A stretch of DNA of 64,000 nt from Sphingomonas sp. NFR04 (GCF_900114095.1 NZ_FORV01000001.1:620001-684000), one strand, 5' to 3'; positions 1 through 9,069 are shown, counted from the stretch's first letter. The notes: generated by a model from the letters alone, not told the origin. A program made the numbers and translations.

Positions 1-89
1 TCCTGCAACGCGACCAGCAACGTATCCGCATCCTCGGCCGTGCATCGCCCGATCAGATGGATGGCATCGGCGTCGATCCGGACCGTCAT
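1..89 (-). CDS. STAS-domain-like chemotaxis protein, N-terminal part only
   Basis: The gene starts with ATG at 89, overlapping the cheA stop in an ATGA junction, and runs off the left edge. About 29 residues are visible, beginning MTVRIDADAIHLIGRC and continuing into an acidic helix. This start resembles the first strands of small STAS (anti-anti-sigma/MlaB-like) proteins that often follow cheA in alphaproteobacterial chemotaxis operons. The family call rests on position and this short stretch, so it is tentative. It is the last gene of the che operon seen here. A cheY gene would be expected beyond the edge. Confidence 0.5.
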   Translation of the reverse strand, partial: MTVRIDADAIHLIGRCTAEDADTLLVALQ

Positions 90-1996
90 GCAATCAGCGC
101 CGGCAGATCGAGGACGAGCAGCACCCCGCCATCGCCGAGCAACGTCGCCCCGCCGATAGCTGAAACGCCCGCCAGCAGCCCGCTCGGCGGCCGCACCACG
201 GCGTCGATCCGATCGGCGAAATCGTCGACCCGCAGCGCGACGCGCTCGCCCTCGGCGCTGGTAACGAGCAATCTGGCATGGACGCCGGGTACCTCGGCAC
301 CCCCTAGCAGGCGGGCGAGGCTGAGCACCGGCACGGTGCGGCCGCGCAGGACACAGGCGATACCCTCGCCGACCGGTAGCAGCGCCGATTGCTCGACGCG
401 GACGGTCTCGATCACCTGATCGAGCGCCACGCCGTAGCGATCCCCGGCCGCCTCGACGACGAGCAGTCTTGTGGTGAGCGCGTTGGCGGGAAAGCGCAGC
501 CGGAAGCGCGTGCCGCGGCCGGGCGTGCTGTCGATCGCGATCGTGCCGCGCAATTTCTCCACCGCAGCCTGTACCGCATCCATGCCGACCCCGCGCCCCG
601 ACACGCCGGTGACAGCCTCCGCGGTCGAAAATCCTGGGGCGAAGATCAGGCGGAGCGCGGCAGCGTCGCTCAGCTGGTCGGCGGCCTCGGAGTCCAGCAG
701 GCCTCGCGCCGTGGCGGTCGCGCGGATCCGCGCCGGATCGATCCCGCCGCCGTCATCGGCGAGGGTGATCGCCACCGCATCGCCCTCCCGCGTCGCGGTG
801 AGGGTTACCCGGCCCTCGGCGGACTTGCCGGCGGCGACGCGTGTTGCCGCGTCCTCGATGCCATGGTCGATGGCATTGCGCAGCAGGTGCAGCAGCGGCT
901 CCGACAGCCCTTCCGCGATCTGCTTGTCGACCTCCAGCCCGTCGCCCTCGATCGCGAAGGCGATCGGCTTGCCGAGCGTCGCGGCGATCTCGCGGGCGAG
1001 ACGCGGCAGACGTCGAAGCGTCGGCGCGAGCGGCACCAACCGCACCGCCGCGACGCTGCGCCGAAGCTCGGCTGCGCTGCGTTCGATGCCCGCCTGCACC
1101 GTGCGGATGGCAGCGGCCAGGGCGCGGTCCTGGGCTTCGACGCGCGCGGCGAGCGGCGCAAGCGCGTTCACCGCCACCAGCAGTTCGCCGATTCCGTCCG
1201 CCAGTGCATCGATACGTGCGGCATCGATCCGCAGGGTCGTCGCCGGCCCTGCTTCGGCGAGCACTTCGGTGGCCGGCGCCGCCCCGGCAGGCTCTACGCG
1301 ATGCAGCGCGATCTGGTCCGGCATCATCCGGAACGCGGCGCGAACCGCTTCGGGCGACGCGGCGCTCAGCCCTTCGAGGATCGAGATGCAGCGGAACGGC
1401 TCGATCGCATCGAGCGACGGCCAGCGGCCTTCGGCGGGGCGGATGTCGAGCCGGAGCAATTCGGGGATCGCGGCGACGATCGCCAGCGGGTCCTCGCCAC
1501 GGAAGAAGCAATCGGGATCGGGCGTGTAGCGGAACGCCACCACGGGGCCTTCGGCACCGTCGGCCAACTGCCGGGCCCAGTCCGGGGTGGCAGCAGACGG
1601 AGACACGGGCGGGGCGGACACCTGTCCCGGCAGGCGGGCGATCAACGCCGCCGCGATGCCGTCCGCATCCTCGCCCAGCGCACCCCGCAGTTCCACCGCG
1701 TCGATCCAGCGGTCGACCCCGTCGAGGCAGGCGATCAGCGCCTCCGTCGCCGCGCCTTCGAGCGCCGTGCCGCCCTTGCGAGCGCGCTCCAGCACGTCCT
1801 CGGCGGCGTGGAGCGTGCGCTCCGCCGCCGCCATCGGGAAGATCGCGACCGAGCCCTTCAGCGTATGGATCGCGCGAAAGGCATCATCGATCGCGGCGCC
1901 ATTCCCGGGATCGCGCGCCAGCACATCGAACGCCGCCGCTGCCTGGGCGACCAGGTCGCGCCCCTCGACCAGAAATTGCGCCAGCAGCTCGTCCAT
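86..1996 (-). CDS. cheA: chemotaxis histidine kinase CheA
   Basis: CheA autophosphorylates on its HPt histidine in response to receptor arrays and passes the phosphate to CheY and CheB. The 636-residue protein shows an HPt domain at about 1-120 with the phospho-histidine in AIHTLKGS (about His44). A linker/P2-like region lies at 150-235 and a helical dimerisation segment at 255-320. A GHKL ATPase domain covers 360-505, with an N-box (LLRNAIDHG), DDGGGID and GRGVGMD. A C-terminal CheW-like domain runs from 508 to 636. The ATG at 1996 overlaps the cheR stop by one base (TGATG). A GTG one codon upstream (1999) is equally possible. The gene sits in a tightly coupled mcp-cheW-cheB-cheR-cheA-STAS operon. 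No residue expected for activity appears to be missing. Confidence 0.96.
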   Translation of the reverse strand: MDELLAQFLVEGRDLVAQAAAAFDVLARDPGNGAAIDDAFRAIHTLKGSVAIFPMAAAERTLHAAEDVLERARKGGTALEGAATEALIACLDGVDRWIDAVELRGALGEDADGIAAALIARLPGQVSAPPVSPSAATPDWARQLADGAEGPVVAFRYTPDPDCFFRGEDPLAIVAAIPELLRLDIRPAEGRWPSLDAIEPFRCISILEGLSAASPEAVRAAFRMMPDQIALHRVEPAGAAPATEVLAEAGPATTLRIDAARIDALADGIGELLVAVNALAPLAARVEAQDRALAAAIRTVQAGIERSAAELRRSVAAVRLVPLAPTLRRLPRLAREIAATLGKPIAFAIEGDGLEVDKQIAEGLSEPLLHLLRNAIDHGIEDAATRVAAGKSAEGRVTLTATREGDAVAITLADDGGGIDPARIRATATARGLLDSEAADQLSDAAALRLIFAPGFSTAEAVTGVSGRGVGMDAVQAAVEKLRGTIAIDSTPGRGTRFRLRFPANALTTRLLVVEAAGDRYGVALDQVIETVRVEQSALLPVGEGIACVLRGRTVPVLSLARLLGGAEVPGVHARLLVTSAEGERVALRVDDFADRIDAVVRPPSGLLAGVSAIGGATLLGDGGVLLVLDLPALIA

Positions 1997-2850
1997 CACG
2001 GCTTACGATAGACGATTGCGTCTTCAAGGCGAGCCATTGTGAACTTGTCCGTGATCCGCGCCATGGATTCGCTGTGCCCGAGGCAGACGAAGCCGCCCCC
2101 GTTGAGGCTTTCGAACAGGTTGGAAGCGGCGCGCTGCCGCGAGTCATCGTCGAAATAGATCAGCAGGTTGCGGCACAGGATCACGTCGAACCGGCCGAGC
2201 GCGGTGAGCGTCGCGCGATCCACGATGTTGGCGGGGGTGAAGCGCACCGATTCGCGCAGATCGTCGATGATCTTGCGGCGGTGGCCGCGCTCCGGCTCGA
2301 AATAGCGCTCGACCACGTCCGCCGGCAGCCTGGCCAGCGCGCGCGCCGCGTAGCGCCCCGCCTGCGCCTGGGCGAGCGCGGCGGTATCGAGGTCAGAACC
2401 GACGATCTCGATATGATAGGCGTCGACCAGCGGCCAGTTCTCGAGCAGCCAGATCGCGATCGAATAGGCCTCCTCGCCCGTCGAGCAGGGCATCGACCAG
2501 ATGCGGATCAGGTCGCCGGGGCGCCGCGTGCGGATCAGCTCGGGCAGGATCTGCCGCGCGAGCGCGGCGAACTGGTGTTCCTCGCGGTAGAAATAGGTCT
2601 CATTGATCGTGAAGGCGTTGATCAGCGCCTCGCGCTCGGCCGGGTTGCTCACGACAAGATCGAGATAGCGTGCCACCTCGGCCATGCCGCTGCGCGCCAT
2701 TCCCGCACCGATCCGGCGTTCGATATAATAGCGCTTGTTGGCGCCGAAGATCATGCCGGTCCAGCGATAGAGCAGCGCGCCCACCCGCGCGACGTCGTCG
2801 TCGGACAGGATCACCGGCGGTGCGCTGGCAGGGGTGACGCCCCGGGTCAC
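1996..2850 (-). CDS. cheR: chemoreceptor glutamate methyltransferase CheR
   Basis: CheR transfers methyl groups from SAM to glutamates of chemoreceptors, providing adaptation. The 284-residue protein has an N-terminal helical CheR domain (about 15-75), then NETYFYRE (83-90), the SAM-binding stretch SMPCSTGEEAYSIA (119-132), ILCRNLLIYFD and LGHSES near the C-terminus, all typical of the family. The GTG start (2848-2850) overlaps the cheB stop in a GTGA junction, and its own stop overlaps cheA, so translation is probably coupled along the operon. No C-terminal pentapeptide-binding insertion was looked for. Confidence 0.95.
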   Translation of the reverse strand: MTRGVTPASAPPVILSDDDVARVGALLYRWTGMIFGANKRYYIERRIGAGMARSGMAEVARYLDLVVSNPAEREALINAFTINETYFYREEHQFAALARQILPELIRTRRPGDLIRIWSMPCSTGEEAYSIAIWLLENWPLVDAYHIEIVGSDLDTAALAQAQAGRYAARALARLPADVVERYFEPERGHRRKIIDDLRESVRFTPANIVDRATLTALGRFDVILCRNLLIYFDDDSRQRAASNLFESLNGGGFVCLGHSESMARITDKFTMARLEDAIVYRKP

Positions 2851-3926
2851 CGTGCGAAGCAGGCGAGCAGCTCGGTCGCAAGCTGATCGAGCGGTGCGAC
2901 CACCGTGGCGCCGCCGGCACCGACCAACGCCCCCGGCATGCCCCAGATCACCGCGCTATCGGCAGATTCGGCCAGCGTCGTGCCGCCCAGCGCCTTCAAT
3001 TCCGTCATGGCGCCGGCTCCGTCATTCCCCATGCCGGTCATCAACACGCCAACCAGCCGCTCGGGTGCGACGACCTTCATCGCGCTCGCCACGAGGCGAT
3101 CGACGCTGGGATGCCAGAAATACTCGGCGCTGCTCGGCGCGGCGGCCGCGGCGAGCGCCCCGGCGCGGCGGGTGACGACCAGATCGGCATCGCCACGACC
3201 GATATAGACGTTGCCCGGCACAAGCACCGCCGTACCCGTCACTTCCTGGACGCGCAGCGCGCACAGCTTATCGAGCCGCCGCGCGAGCGGTCCGGTGAAG
3301 CTCGCCGGCATGTGCTGCGCGACGAGGATCGGCCAGGGGAAGTCCTCGGGAAGATTGCCGAGCAACGCATCGAGCGCCGGGGGCCCCCCGGTCGAGCAGC
3401 CGACCAGCACCAGCCCCTCGGGCGGCAGCGGCGCTGCGACCGGCGCGCTGCGACGCGGCGCAGCAGGCTTGGGTTCGGCGGCACCCGCTGCCTTTGCCCG
3501 AACGCGCTCGCGCAGCCGCGTCGTTCGCGAGATCCGCGCGCCCGCCGCTGCCCGCACCTTCTCGACCAGCGCGGGAACGACGGAATCGATCTCAAGCGAC
3601 AGCGCCCCCCGCGGCTTGGCGATGAAGTCCACCGCACCGAGTTCGATCGCCTCCAGTGTCTCGTCCGCGCCCTCGCCCGTCAGCGCCGAGACCATCACCA
3701 CCGGACACGGCCGCTCGATCATGATCCGGTCGAGACAGGCCAGCCCGTCCATGCCGGGCATGTGGATGTCGAGCGTGATCACGTCGGGCGCGACCTCGGC
3801 GAGCAGGTCGAGCGCCTCGGCGGCGCCCCGCGCGACCGCGACATCGAACCCGCCGGCCTCGGTGAAGATGTCGACCAGCAGGCGCCGCATCAGCGGAGAA
3901 TCGTCGACCACGAGCAGCTTGATCAC
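2847..3926 (-). CDS. cheB: chemotaxis protein-glutamate methylesterase CheB
   Basis: CheB removes methyl groups from receptors when phosphorylated by CheA. The 359-residue protein has an N-terminal receiver domain with the acidic pair Asp8/Asp9, phospho-acceptor Asp53 (in TLDIHMPG) and a Lys in AKPRG. A linker rich in Ala, Pro and Arg leads to the esterase domain with the catalytic Ser in GCSTGGP, His in AQHMP and Asp in MTGMGNDGA. The reading frame is open further upstream, but homology begins at VIKLLVVDDS, so I place the start at the GTG at 3924-3926, which overlaps the cheW stop (GTGA). Confidence 0.95.
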   Translation of the reverse strand: MIKLLVVDDSPLMRRLLVDIFTEAGGFDVAVARGAAEALDLLAEVAPDVITLDIHMPGMDGLACLDRIMIERPCPVVMVSALTGEGADETLEAIELGAVDFIAKPRGALSLEIDSVVPALVEKVRAAAGARISRTTRLRERVRAKAAGAAEPKPAAPRRSAPVAAPLPPEGLVLVGCSTGGPPALDALLGNLPEDFPWPILVAQHMPASFTGPLARRLDKLCALRVQEVTGTAVLVPGNVYIGRGDADLVVTRRAGALAAAAAPSSAEYFWHPSVDRLVASAMKVVAPERLVGVLMTGMGNDGAGAMTELKALGGTTLAESADSAVIWGMPGALVGAGGATVVAPLDQLATELLACFAR

Positions 3927-5299
3927 GATGCGGCGGCCATTCCCCGCAGCAGATCCTGTTCGGCACGGTCGAGCAGCTCGCGCGGCGACACGATCAGCAC
4001 GATCCGGTCCTGATCGGGAAGATTGGCGACGCGCTCGAACACGCGCGTCTCCGCGCCGCCCAGATCGGGTGCCGGGCCTACTGCATCGGCGGCGATGCGC
4101 AGGACCTCGGAGGCGGAATCGACCACGAACCCGGCCTGCAGATCGCCGATGCGGACCACCACCACGCGACGCTTGCCGCCCGCGACCGTGGCCGCGCCGA
4201 AGCGCTCGGCCTGGTCGATCACCGGCACCACCGTGCCGCGCAGGTTCATCACGCCCTGCACGAGGCCGGGGGCCTTGGGCAGGCGGGTGAGCTTGCGCGG
4301 CAGCGGCGCGACTTCCTCGACCGCAGCGATCGGCAGCGCGAAGTCGCTCTCGCCGATCCGGAACAGAAGGAACTGCTCGCTCGTCGCGTCCATTGCGCTT
4401 TCCTCGATCTCGTCCGCGGTGCTCGCTTGCGTGAGCCGGGCAGTGATATCCTCGTGCAGCAGATGCTCGGCGGCGAGCAGCGACACCAGCCGCCGCCCCT
4501 CCTCCAGCCGGCAGATGGCCTGGATCCGCGCCTCGGCGCTCCCCCGGGTGAGCACCTGCGGGATTGCGTCGATCGCGGCTTCGGGCACGCGCTCGACCCC
4601 GCGGATCGCGTCGACCACCAGGCCCACGCGGTGCGCGCCGATCCACGCGACGACGACGCGCGTACGCGATGTCGGTGCCGCCGCGGGCATGGCGAGCAGC
4701 GCGCGGAGGGAGAGCAGCGGCAGCAGCGCACCCCGCACCGTGGCGCTGCCGACGACCACGGCGTCGGCGTGCGGCATTTCCGCGATCGTATCTGGCAGCC
4801 GCAGCACATTCTCGACGGCGCCCAGCGGCAGCGCAAATTCCTGGCTGCCGATCGCGAAGACGACGAGCGGCAAAACCGCGTGTTGGGCGGTTTCGGCGGC
4901 CGCTTCCTCAGCAGCTGGGCGGCCGACGGCGCGGCTGCCATCCGGGGCAAGGCGCGCCGCGATCAGCGCGGGCAGGTCGAGCGTGCGGGCGCTGCTCTCG
5001 CCGTCCTCCGCCAGCGTATCGACAGCGTCCACCGCCAGCCCGAACAGCGCGCCGTCGTCGACAATCACGACCCGCCGCTCGGTGCCGGCCGGGCGCTCCA
5101 CCAGATCGGCCAGCGACAATACCGGCACCACCGCCCCGCGGATATTGGCCAACCCCAGCAGCGCCTTGGGCGCATGCGGCACCCGCGTCAGCCGCGGGAC
5201 CCGCGCGACCTCGCGGACGATCGGCGCGGGCACGGCAAGCCGCTCGCCGCCGGCTTGCACCGTCAGCACCCGCTGCCCCGCCGCGCCCTCGCTGCCCAT
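3923..5299 (-). CDS. cheW: chemotaxis scaffold protein with three tandem CheW domains
   Basis: CheW proteins couple receptors to CheA. A usual CheW is one domain of about 150 residues. This 458-residue protein contains three in a row, at about 9-118, 143-283 and 306-447. Each carries a version of the domain signature: LLGLANIRGAVVPVLSL, VVVGSATVRGALLPLLSL and LVQGVMNLRGTVVPVIDQ. The second copy is the most divergent. The domains are joined by acidic, Ala-rich linkers. The ATG lies five bases after the mcp stop, and cheB follows with an overlap. A triple CheW could cross-link several receptor or kinase partners, or sit in the array without CheA. That role is inferred. Confidence 0.92.
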   Translation of the reverse strand: MGSEGAAGQRVLTVQAGGERLAVPAPIVREVARVPRLTRVPHAPKALLGLANIRGAVVPVLSLADLVERPAGTERRVVIVDDGALFGLAVDAVDTLAEDGESSARTLDLPALIAARLAPDGSRAVGRPAAEEAAAETAQHAVLPLVVFAIGSQEFALPLGAVENVLRLPDTIAEMPHADAVVVGSATVRGALLPLLSLRALLAMPAAAPTSRTRVVVAWIGAHRVGLVVDAIRGVERVPEAAIDAIPQVLTRGSAEARIQAICRLEEGRRLVSLLAAEHLLHEDITARLTQASTADEIEESAMDATSEQFLLFRIGESDFALPIAAVEEVAPLPRKLTRLPKAPGLVQGVMNLRGTVVPVIDQAERFGAATVAGGKRRVVVVRIGDLQAGFVVDSASEVLRIAADAVGPAPDLGGAETRVFERVANLPDQDRIVLIVSPRELLDRAEQDLLRGMAAAS

Positions 5300-5304
5300 C
5301 GCGC

Positions 5305-7236
5305 TCAGCCCGCCTGCGCGGCGAGGGCAGTCGCGATCTGGGCGATTTCCTCGATCGCGGCGGCCAGCAGCTCGGCCCCCTGCGCCTGCTGGCGCGCAGC
5401 GGCGCCGGCCTCGCGCGCGGCGCCGTTCGCAAGATCCGCCGCTTCGGCGATCTGGTTGGTGCCGCTGCGGATCTCGCGCACCGAACGCAGGATATCCTGC
5501 GTGCCCGCAAGGATCGCGTCATTCGCGCCGCGCGCCGCCTGGAGGTCCTCGATCATCGCCCGGAAGCGCTCGACGAACGCGCGGTTGCGGCCGATCTCGA
5601 CTTCCGCTGCGCCGATGACCTGTTCGAGGTCCCGGCGCACGGTCGCGATCTGCTCCTGCATCGTGCGCACGATGTCCGCGGCGTGATCGGCGCGCGTCGC
5701 CGAATCCTGCGCGAGCTTGCGGATGTCACCGGCCACCAGGGTGAAGCCGCGTCCGGCCTCGCCCGCGCGCGTTGCCTCCACCGAACCGCTCACCGCCAGC
5801 ATGTTGGTCTGCACCGAGATCAGCGCGAGCTTGCCGATGATCTTGTCGATGCCCCGCGCTGTATCCGCCAGCACCGCCAGCAGATCGAGCACGGCGCGCA
5901 GCTCCGCCAGGCCGTGCTCGACGCCGCCCGCCACCCGTTCGATCGCTGCGCCGCTTACCACGACGCCTTCGACGATGGCACCGATCCGCTCGGCAGCCGC
6001 CGAGGCGCGCGCCTGCAGCAGTTCGGCCAGCCCCTCGATCTGCCCCATCGACGTATCGGCCTGCATGGTCGCGGACGCCTGGATCTGGGTGCCGCGCGCA
6101 ATTTGTTCGAGCGCGACCAGGATTTCGCCCGAAGCACCCGACAGCTCCTGCACCGTCGCCGACAATTCCTCGGCGGCGGCGGCAATCTGCTCGACCGCGC
6201 CCTGGTTTGCGCCATCGCCCTGCAGCGCCTGGATCAGGTCGCCCAGCATCTCAGCGGTGCGCTGGCTTTCCTCCAGCGAGGTGCCCTGCTGTTCGACCGC
6301 CTGCTGCGCCTGCGCGGTGGCCGCCGATTGCTCCTCGGCGGCACTTGCGACCTGTTCGGCGCCCTGCTCCGCCTCGGCGGCGGCAGCCTCGGCCTCCGCC
6401 GAGGCCTGAACGATCGCCGCCGTGCCCGCGCCCAGCGCCGCCAGTTCCTCGCGCGCCTCCTTGAGCTGCACGACCACGGCGCGGCCCGACTGCGCCTCGC
6501 GCGTCGCCAGCTCGGAGGCGGCGCGCACCTGCTGCACCACGCGGTTCACCTCGCCGACGACGTTCGCCGCCAGCTGCTGGATCTCGCCCGCGCTGGCTTC
6601 GGAGCTTTCGGAGAGCGCGCGGACCTCGTCCGCCACCACCGCAAAGCCGCTACCGGCGTCCCCTGCCCGCGCCGCCTCGATCGTCGCGTTGAGCGCAAGC
6701 AGGCTGGTCTCGTCGGCAACATCGGCGACGCTGACGCCCACCGTACCGATCTCCGCTGCCACCTGCTCCAGTGCGTCGATCACGGCGACGGTCGCGAGCT
6801 GGCGCTGGGCGTTGAGTTCGATCGCGACGACCGATACCTCGATCTGGACACCCACCTCGGCAAAGGCGTTCTGGACGCTGTCGATCTGGCGACGCGCACC
6901 CTCGGCCCGCGTGCTCGCATCCCTGAAATTGGCATTCAGCGAGGCAATCAGGCCCTGCGATTCCTGCGCCGCGCCGGCTGCTTCCTCGGCGCCGCTCGCG
7001 ATGCTGTCCATTGCCCGCTGCAACTCGCTTGCTGCGGCGGAGGCCTGGGCGATCCCGCTAGCCAGTTCCTGGACGGCCTGGTCCATCCCCTCGATGGCGT
7101 TGGCGGGCCGTCGCGCCCGGCGGATGGACCGTGCCTGCGGACCAGGTGCCGCTGCCGGCTTCGCCTCTGCCGCCGTTGTTTCTTCCCGCGGGCGCTTTGC
7201 GCGAGCGCCAAGGGTCGATTTCTTCACCAGCGCCAT
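5305..7236 (-). CDS. soluble methyl-accepting chemotaxis protein with two signalling tips
   Basis: This is a cytoplasmic chemoreceptor of 643 residues. I see no hydrophobic segment long enough for a membrane helix and no periplasmic domain, and the first 45 residues are basic and disordered-looking. The rest is almost entirely heptad-rich helix. The conserved receptor hairpin tip appears at about 175-205 ([20 protein letters not shown] followed by VADEVR). A second, degenerate tip appears at 468-505 ([20 protein letters not shown] then FTLVAGDIR). Either the gene is an internal duplication or one chain supplies two CheW/CheA contact sites. A CTGGAG ribosome binding site lies about 8 bases before the ATG. 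It is the first gene of the che operon. Confidence 0.9.
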   Translation of the reverse strand: MALVKKSTLGARAKRPREETTAAEAKPAAAPGPQARSIRRARRPANAIEGMDQAVQELASGIAQASAAASELQRAMDSIASGAEEAAGAAQESQGLIASLNANFRDASTRAEGARRQIDSVQNAFAEVGVQIEVSVVAIELNAQRQLATVAVIDALEQVAAEIGTVGVSVADVADETSLLALNATIEAARAGDAGSGFAVVADEVRALSESSEASAGEIQQLAANVVGEVNRVVQQVRAASELATREAQSGRAVVVQLKEAREELAALGAGTAAIVQASAEAEAAAAEAEQGAEQVASAAEEQSAATAQAQQAVEQQGTSLEESQRTAEMLGDLIQALQGDGANQGAVEQIAAAAEELSATVQELSGASGEILVALEQIARGTQIQASATMQADTSMGQIEGLAELLQARASAAAERIGAIVEGVVVSGAAIERVAGGVEHGLAELRAVLDLLAVLADTARGIDKIIGKLALISVQTNMLAVSGSVEATRAGEAGRGFTLVAGDIRKLAQDSATRADHAADIVRTMQEQIATVRRDLEQVIGAAEVEIGRNRAFVERFRAMIEDLQAARGANDAILAGTQDILRSVREIRSGTNQIAEAADLANGAAREAGAAARQQAQGAELLAAAIEEIAQIATALAAQAG

Positions 7237-7522
7237 CAGAACTCCAGGGATATTGGGCTTCCAGCCTGCTTAGGACACGGCGGGCGACGGCGCCAGCATC
7301 CGCAGCGCCCTTTGGCTTGGAGCAAGACGCTTGCGGAGGTTGGCCGGAGGCGTGGCTGCGCCCCGGCATTTCCGCCCCGGTCTGCGCCACGCTTGTGTAG
7401 GTGCCCGCACCGACTCGGTCATGTCGGTTTCCACCAGCAGCTTGCCCGAGGGCTCCAGGGCACCCGCGCAACAGCAATTTTTCGCAATTTTCCGCGGGTT
7501 TCCAGATATTGGTAATATGTAC

Positions 7523-7607
7523 TGGTGCCCCTGGCCGGACTCGAACCAGCATGCCTTTCGGCGTTCGATTTTGAGTCGAATGCGTCTACCAATTTCGCCA
7601 CAGGGGC
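7523..7607 (-). tRNA. tRNA-Leu (anticodon CAA)
   Basis: The minus strand folds as a class II tRNA with acceptor stem GCCCCTG/CAGGGGC, an encoded CCA end at 7525-7523 and a D-arm containing TTGGTAGACGC. The anticodon stem TTCGA/TCGAA closes the loop CTCAAAA, giving anticodon CAA (codon UUG). There is a long variable arm and a T-arm with TTCGAGT. The long variable arm supports leucine identity. Confidence 0.96.
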
Positions 7608-7657
7608 AGCGAAGGATGCGCACGGCTAGACGAAGCTTCGCCGCGCCGCAACCCGCT

Positions 7658-8497
7658 TCACGTCTCTTCGCGCACCTGCGCATGTGCCAGCAATGCGAAC
7701 AGCACCGATCCGCCGAGGATGTTGCCGAGCAGCGCGGGCGCCAGGAAGCCGCCCAGCACCCAGCCGAGGCTCGCCTCGCCCGCCAGCCACAGCATCCACG
7801 CCTCCACCGCGCCGGCGACGACATGCGCGAACTCGCCGAGCGAGATGAAATAGGTGCAGAACACCAGCACGAAGAATTCCTGCCGCCGCGCGCCCGGCAG
7901 CGACCAGGCGATTCCCGCCATCAGGAAGCCCGCCGGCACCCCCGCGCGCATCGCGTCCCAGCCGGTGAGTTCGAGCAGGCTGCGCGAGGTGTCGAGCATC
8001 GCCTTGGTGCTCGCTTCGGTCCCTACCCAGCCCGCGGTCGCGAGCCAGGCGATCAGCAGCGTACCGACGAGATTGGCGCCGAACACCAGTCCCCATAGCC
8101 GCCCCAGCCGGGCGAAGTTGCGGAAGGTGGGGCTCGCCGCAACGGGGATCACCGCGGACAGCGTGCTTTCGGTGAACAGCTGCAGTCGCCCGAGCACGAC
8201 GATCACGAAGCCCAGGCAATAGCCGATGCTCGCCACCGGCAGCCGCCACGCGGTATCGGGCAGATGGCTCTCGATCAGCCCGCGCCCGAGCACCGATGCC
8301 GCCATCGCCACGCCAGCGACCACGCCGGAGAAGAACAGCGAACTCGCCGGCCGGTCGAGTTCCTCGTCGCCCTGGCGGCGGATGACCTCGTGGATGACGC
8401 GCGAGGATGCGGCCTCGCGTTCCTGGACATCCTCCTCCTCATCGGGGGGAAGATCGGGCTCTTCGCCATCGGGCGCTTCGTTTCGGGGCTGTTGCAC
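7658..8497 (-). CDS. formate/nitrite transporter (FNT) family channel, YfdC-like
   Basis: The 279-residue protein has an acidic, soluble N-terminal region of about 45 residues (run DEEEDVQ). Six hydrophobic segments typical of the FNT fold follow, with family-like stretches LFFSGVVAGVAMA, FTESTLSAVIPV, FGANLVGTLL, GVPAGFLMAG, FVLVFCTYFISLGEFAHVVA and LGNILGGSVLFA. FNT proteins are pentameric inner-membrane channels for small anions. The substrate cannot be told here, and the acidic extension resembles E. coli YfdC rather than FocA or NirC. The start is GTG (8495-8497) with a weak ribosome binding site. It stands alone, divergent from the small gene at 8618. Confidence 0.88.
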   Translation of the reverse strand: MQQPRNEAPDGEEPDLPPDEEEDVQEREAASSRVIHEVIRRQGDEELDRPASSLFFSGVVAGVAMAASVLGRGLIESHLPDTAWRLPVASIGYCLGFVIVVLGRLQLFTESTLSAVIPVAASPTFRNFARLGRLWGLVFGANLVGTLLIAWLATAGWVGTEASTKAMLDTSRSLLELTGWDAMRAGVPAGFLMAGIAWSLPGARRQEFFVLVFCTYFISLGEFAHVVAGAVEAWMLWLAGEASLGWVLGGFLAPALLGNILGGSVLFALLAHAQVREET

Positions 8498-8617
8498 CTG
8501 CGCTCAACGTCGATGTCGGCGGGAGGTTGCTGCCGGTCGTACCAGAGCGGAGGAATGGCTGGAAGTGGTGGACAGCGGACGTTTGCAGGGTTCCCAGCCA
8601 CCCGCTATGCTGGCCGC

Positions 8618-8905
8618 GTGACTACTGATCTTCTAATCGACGGTATGCTGTCGGGCACAGGCGTGCGAGATGCCGTGGAGGGTGGCTACTTGCACCCCGA
8701 GGCGATCGGACTCTCGACTTCGTTGATTGCGGATGTCGCTGATTGGCAACGAAGATATGAGGATGCTCACTTCGCCGGTTTTCCCGGGGATGCGGTAGCC
8801 AACTTAGACGAAGAGGGACTTGCGCTGCGGTTGAAAATGCAGGCCGAGCTGCCGGATAAAACCGTCGGCTACTTCTCGAACGGCAGGATGGCCCGGCTAG
8901 CCTAA
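8618..8905 (+). CDS. hypothetical protein, 95 residues
   Basis: I do not recognise a characterised family. The predicted protein is small and acidic with no signal or membrane segment. It contains LSGTGVRDAVEGGYL near the N-terminus, DWQRRYEDAHFAGF in the middle and a basic C-terminal end. The frame starts at GTG 8618-8620 (MTTDLLIDG); an internal ATG at 8645 is the alternative. Base composition is visibly less GC-rich than the neighbours (for example GATATGAGGATGCTC), so it may have a different history. I have an impression of similar small uncharacterised proteins in sphingomonads but cannot confirm it. Confidence 0.6.
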   Translation: MTTDLLIDGMLSGTGVRDAVEGGYLHPEAIGLSTSLIADVADWQRRYEDAHFAGFPGDAVANLDEEGLALRLKMQAELPDKTVGYFSNGRMARLA

Positions 8906-8933
8906 TGTCCGCAATTGGGCGGTAGCTGCCGCG

Positions 8934-9062
8934 CTACGCAAGGGATGCAAGCAGCGCGCAGGCTATGATCCCAGCCGCCATGATCCCGAGCCACAGCTTC
9001 CATGTCCCGCGATCCGGTCCTCCGATCGCGCCGAGATATTCCAGGATCGCCTCGATCAGCAT
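8934..9062 (-). CDS. small single-pass membrane protein, 42 residues
   Basis: This short frame lies 7 bases after the yifB stop on the same strand. It encodes an N-terminal amphipathic part (MLIEAILEYLGAIGG), a short polar turn with PDRGTWK, and a hydrophobic segment of about 20 residues reaching the C-terminus. The layout suggests a micro-protein anchored in the inner membrane and co-transcribed with yifB. I know no named family for it. It fills what would otherwise be an empty gap between the hypothetical gene and yifB. Confidence 0.5.
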   Translation of the reverse strand: MLIEAILEYLGAIGGPDRGTWKLWLGIMAAGIIACALLASLA

Positions 9063-9069
9063 CGCCCGC

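Noticed and set aside
3927..4646. Upstream extension of cheB (open frame of 599 codons)
   Set aside because: The extra N-terminal part is antisense-like Arg-rich sequence inside the cheW gene in another frame; the receiver domain begins at the GTG at 3926.
4564..7515. A very long plus-strand open frame (983 codons) opposite the mcp and cheW genes
   Set aside because: It lies antisense to well-supported chemotaxis genes, its product is Arg/Ala/Pro-rich low complexity, and it has no recognisable domain. High GC content removes stop codons from the other strand.
7523..7607. tRNA-Leu as an integration site for an island
   Set aside because: No integrase, no direct repeat of the tRNA end and no change in gene content typical of an island were seen on either side.
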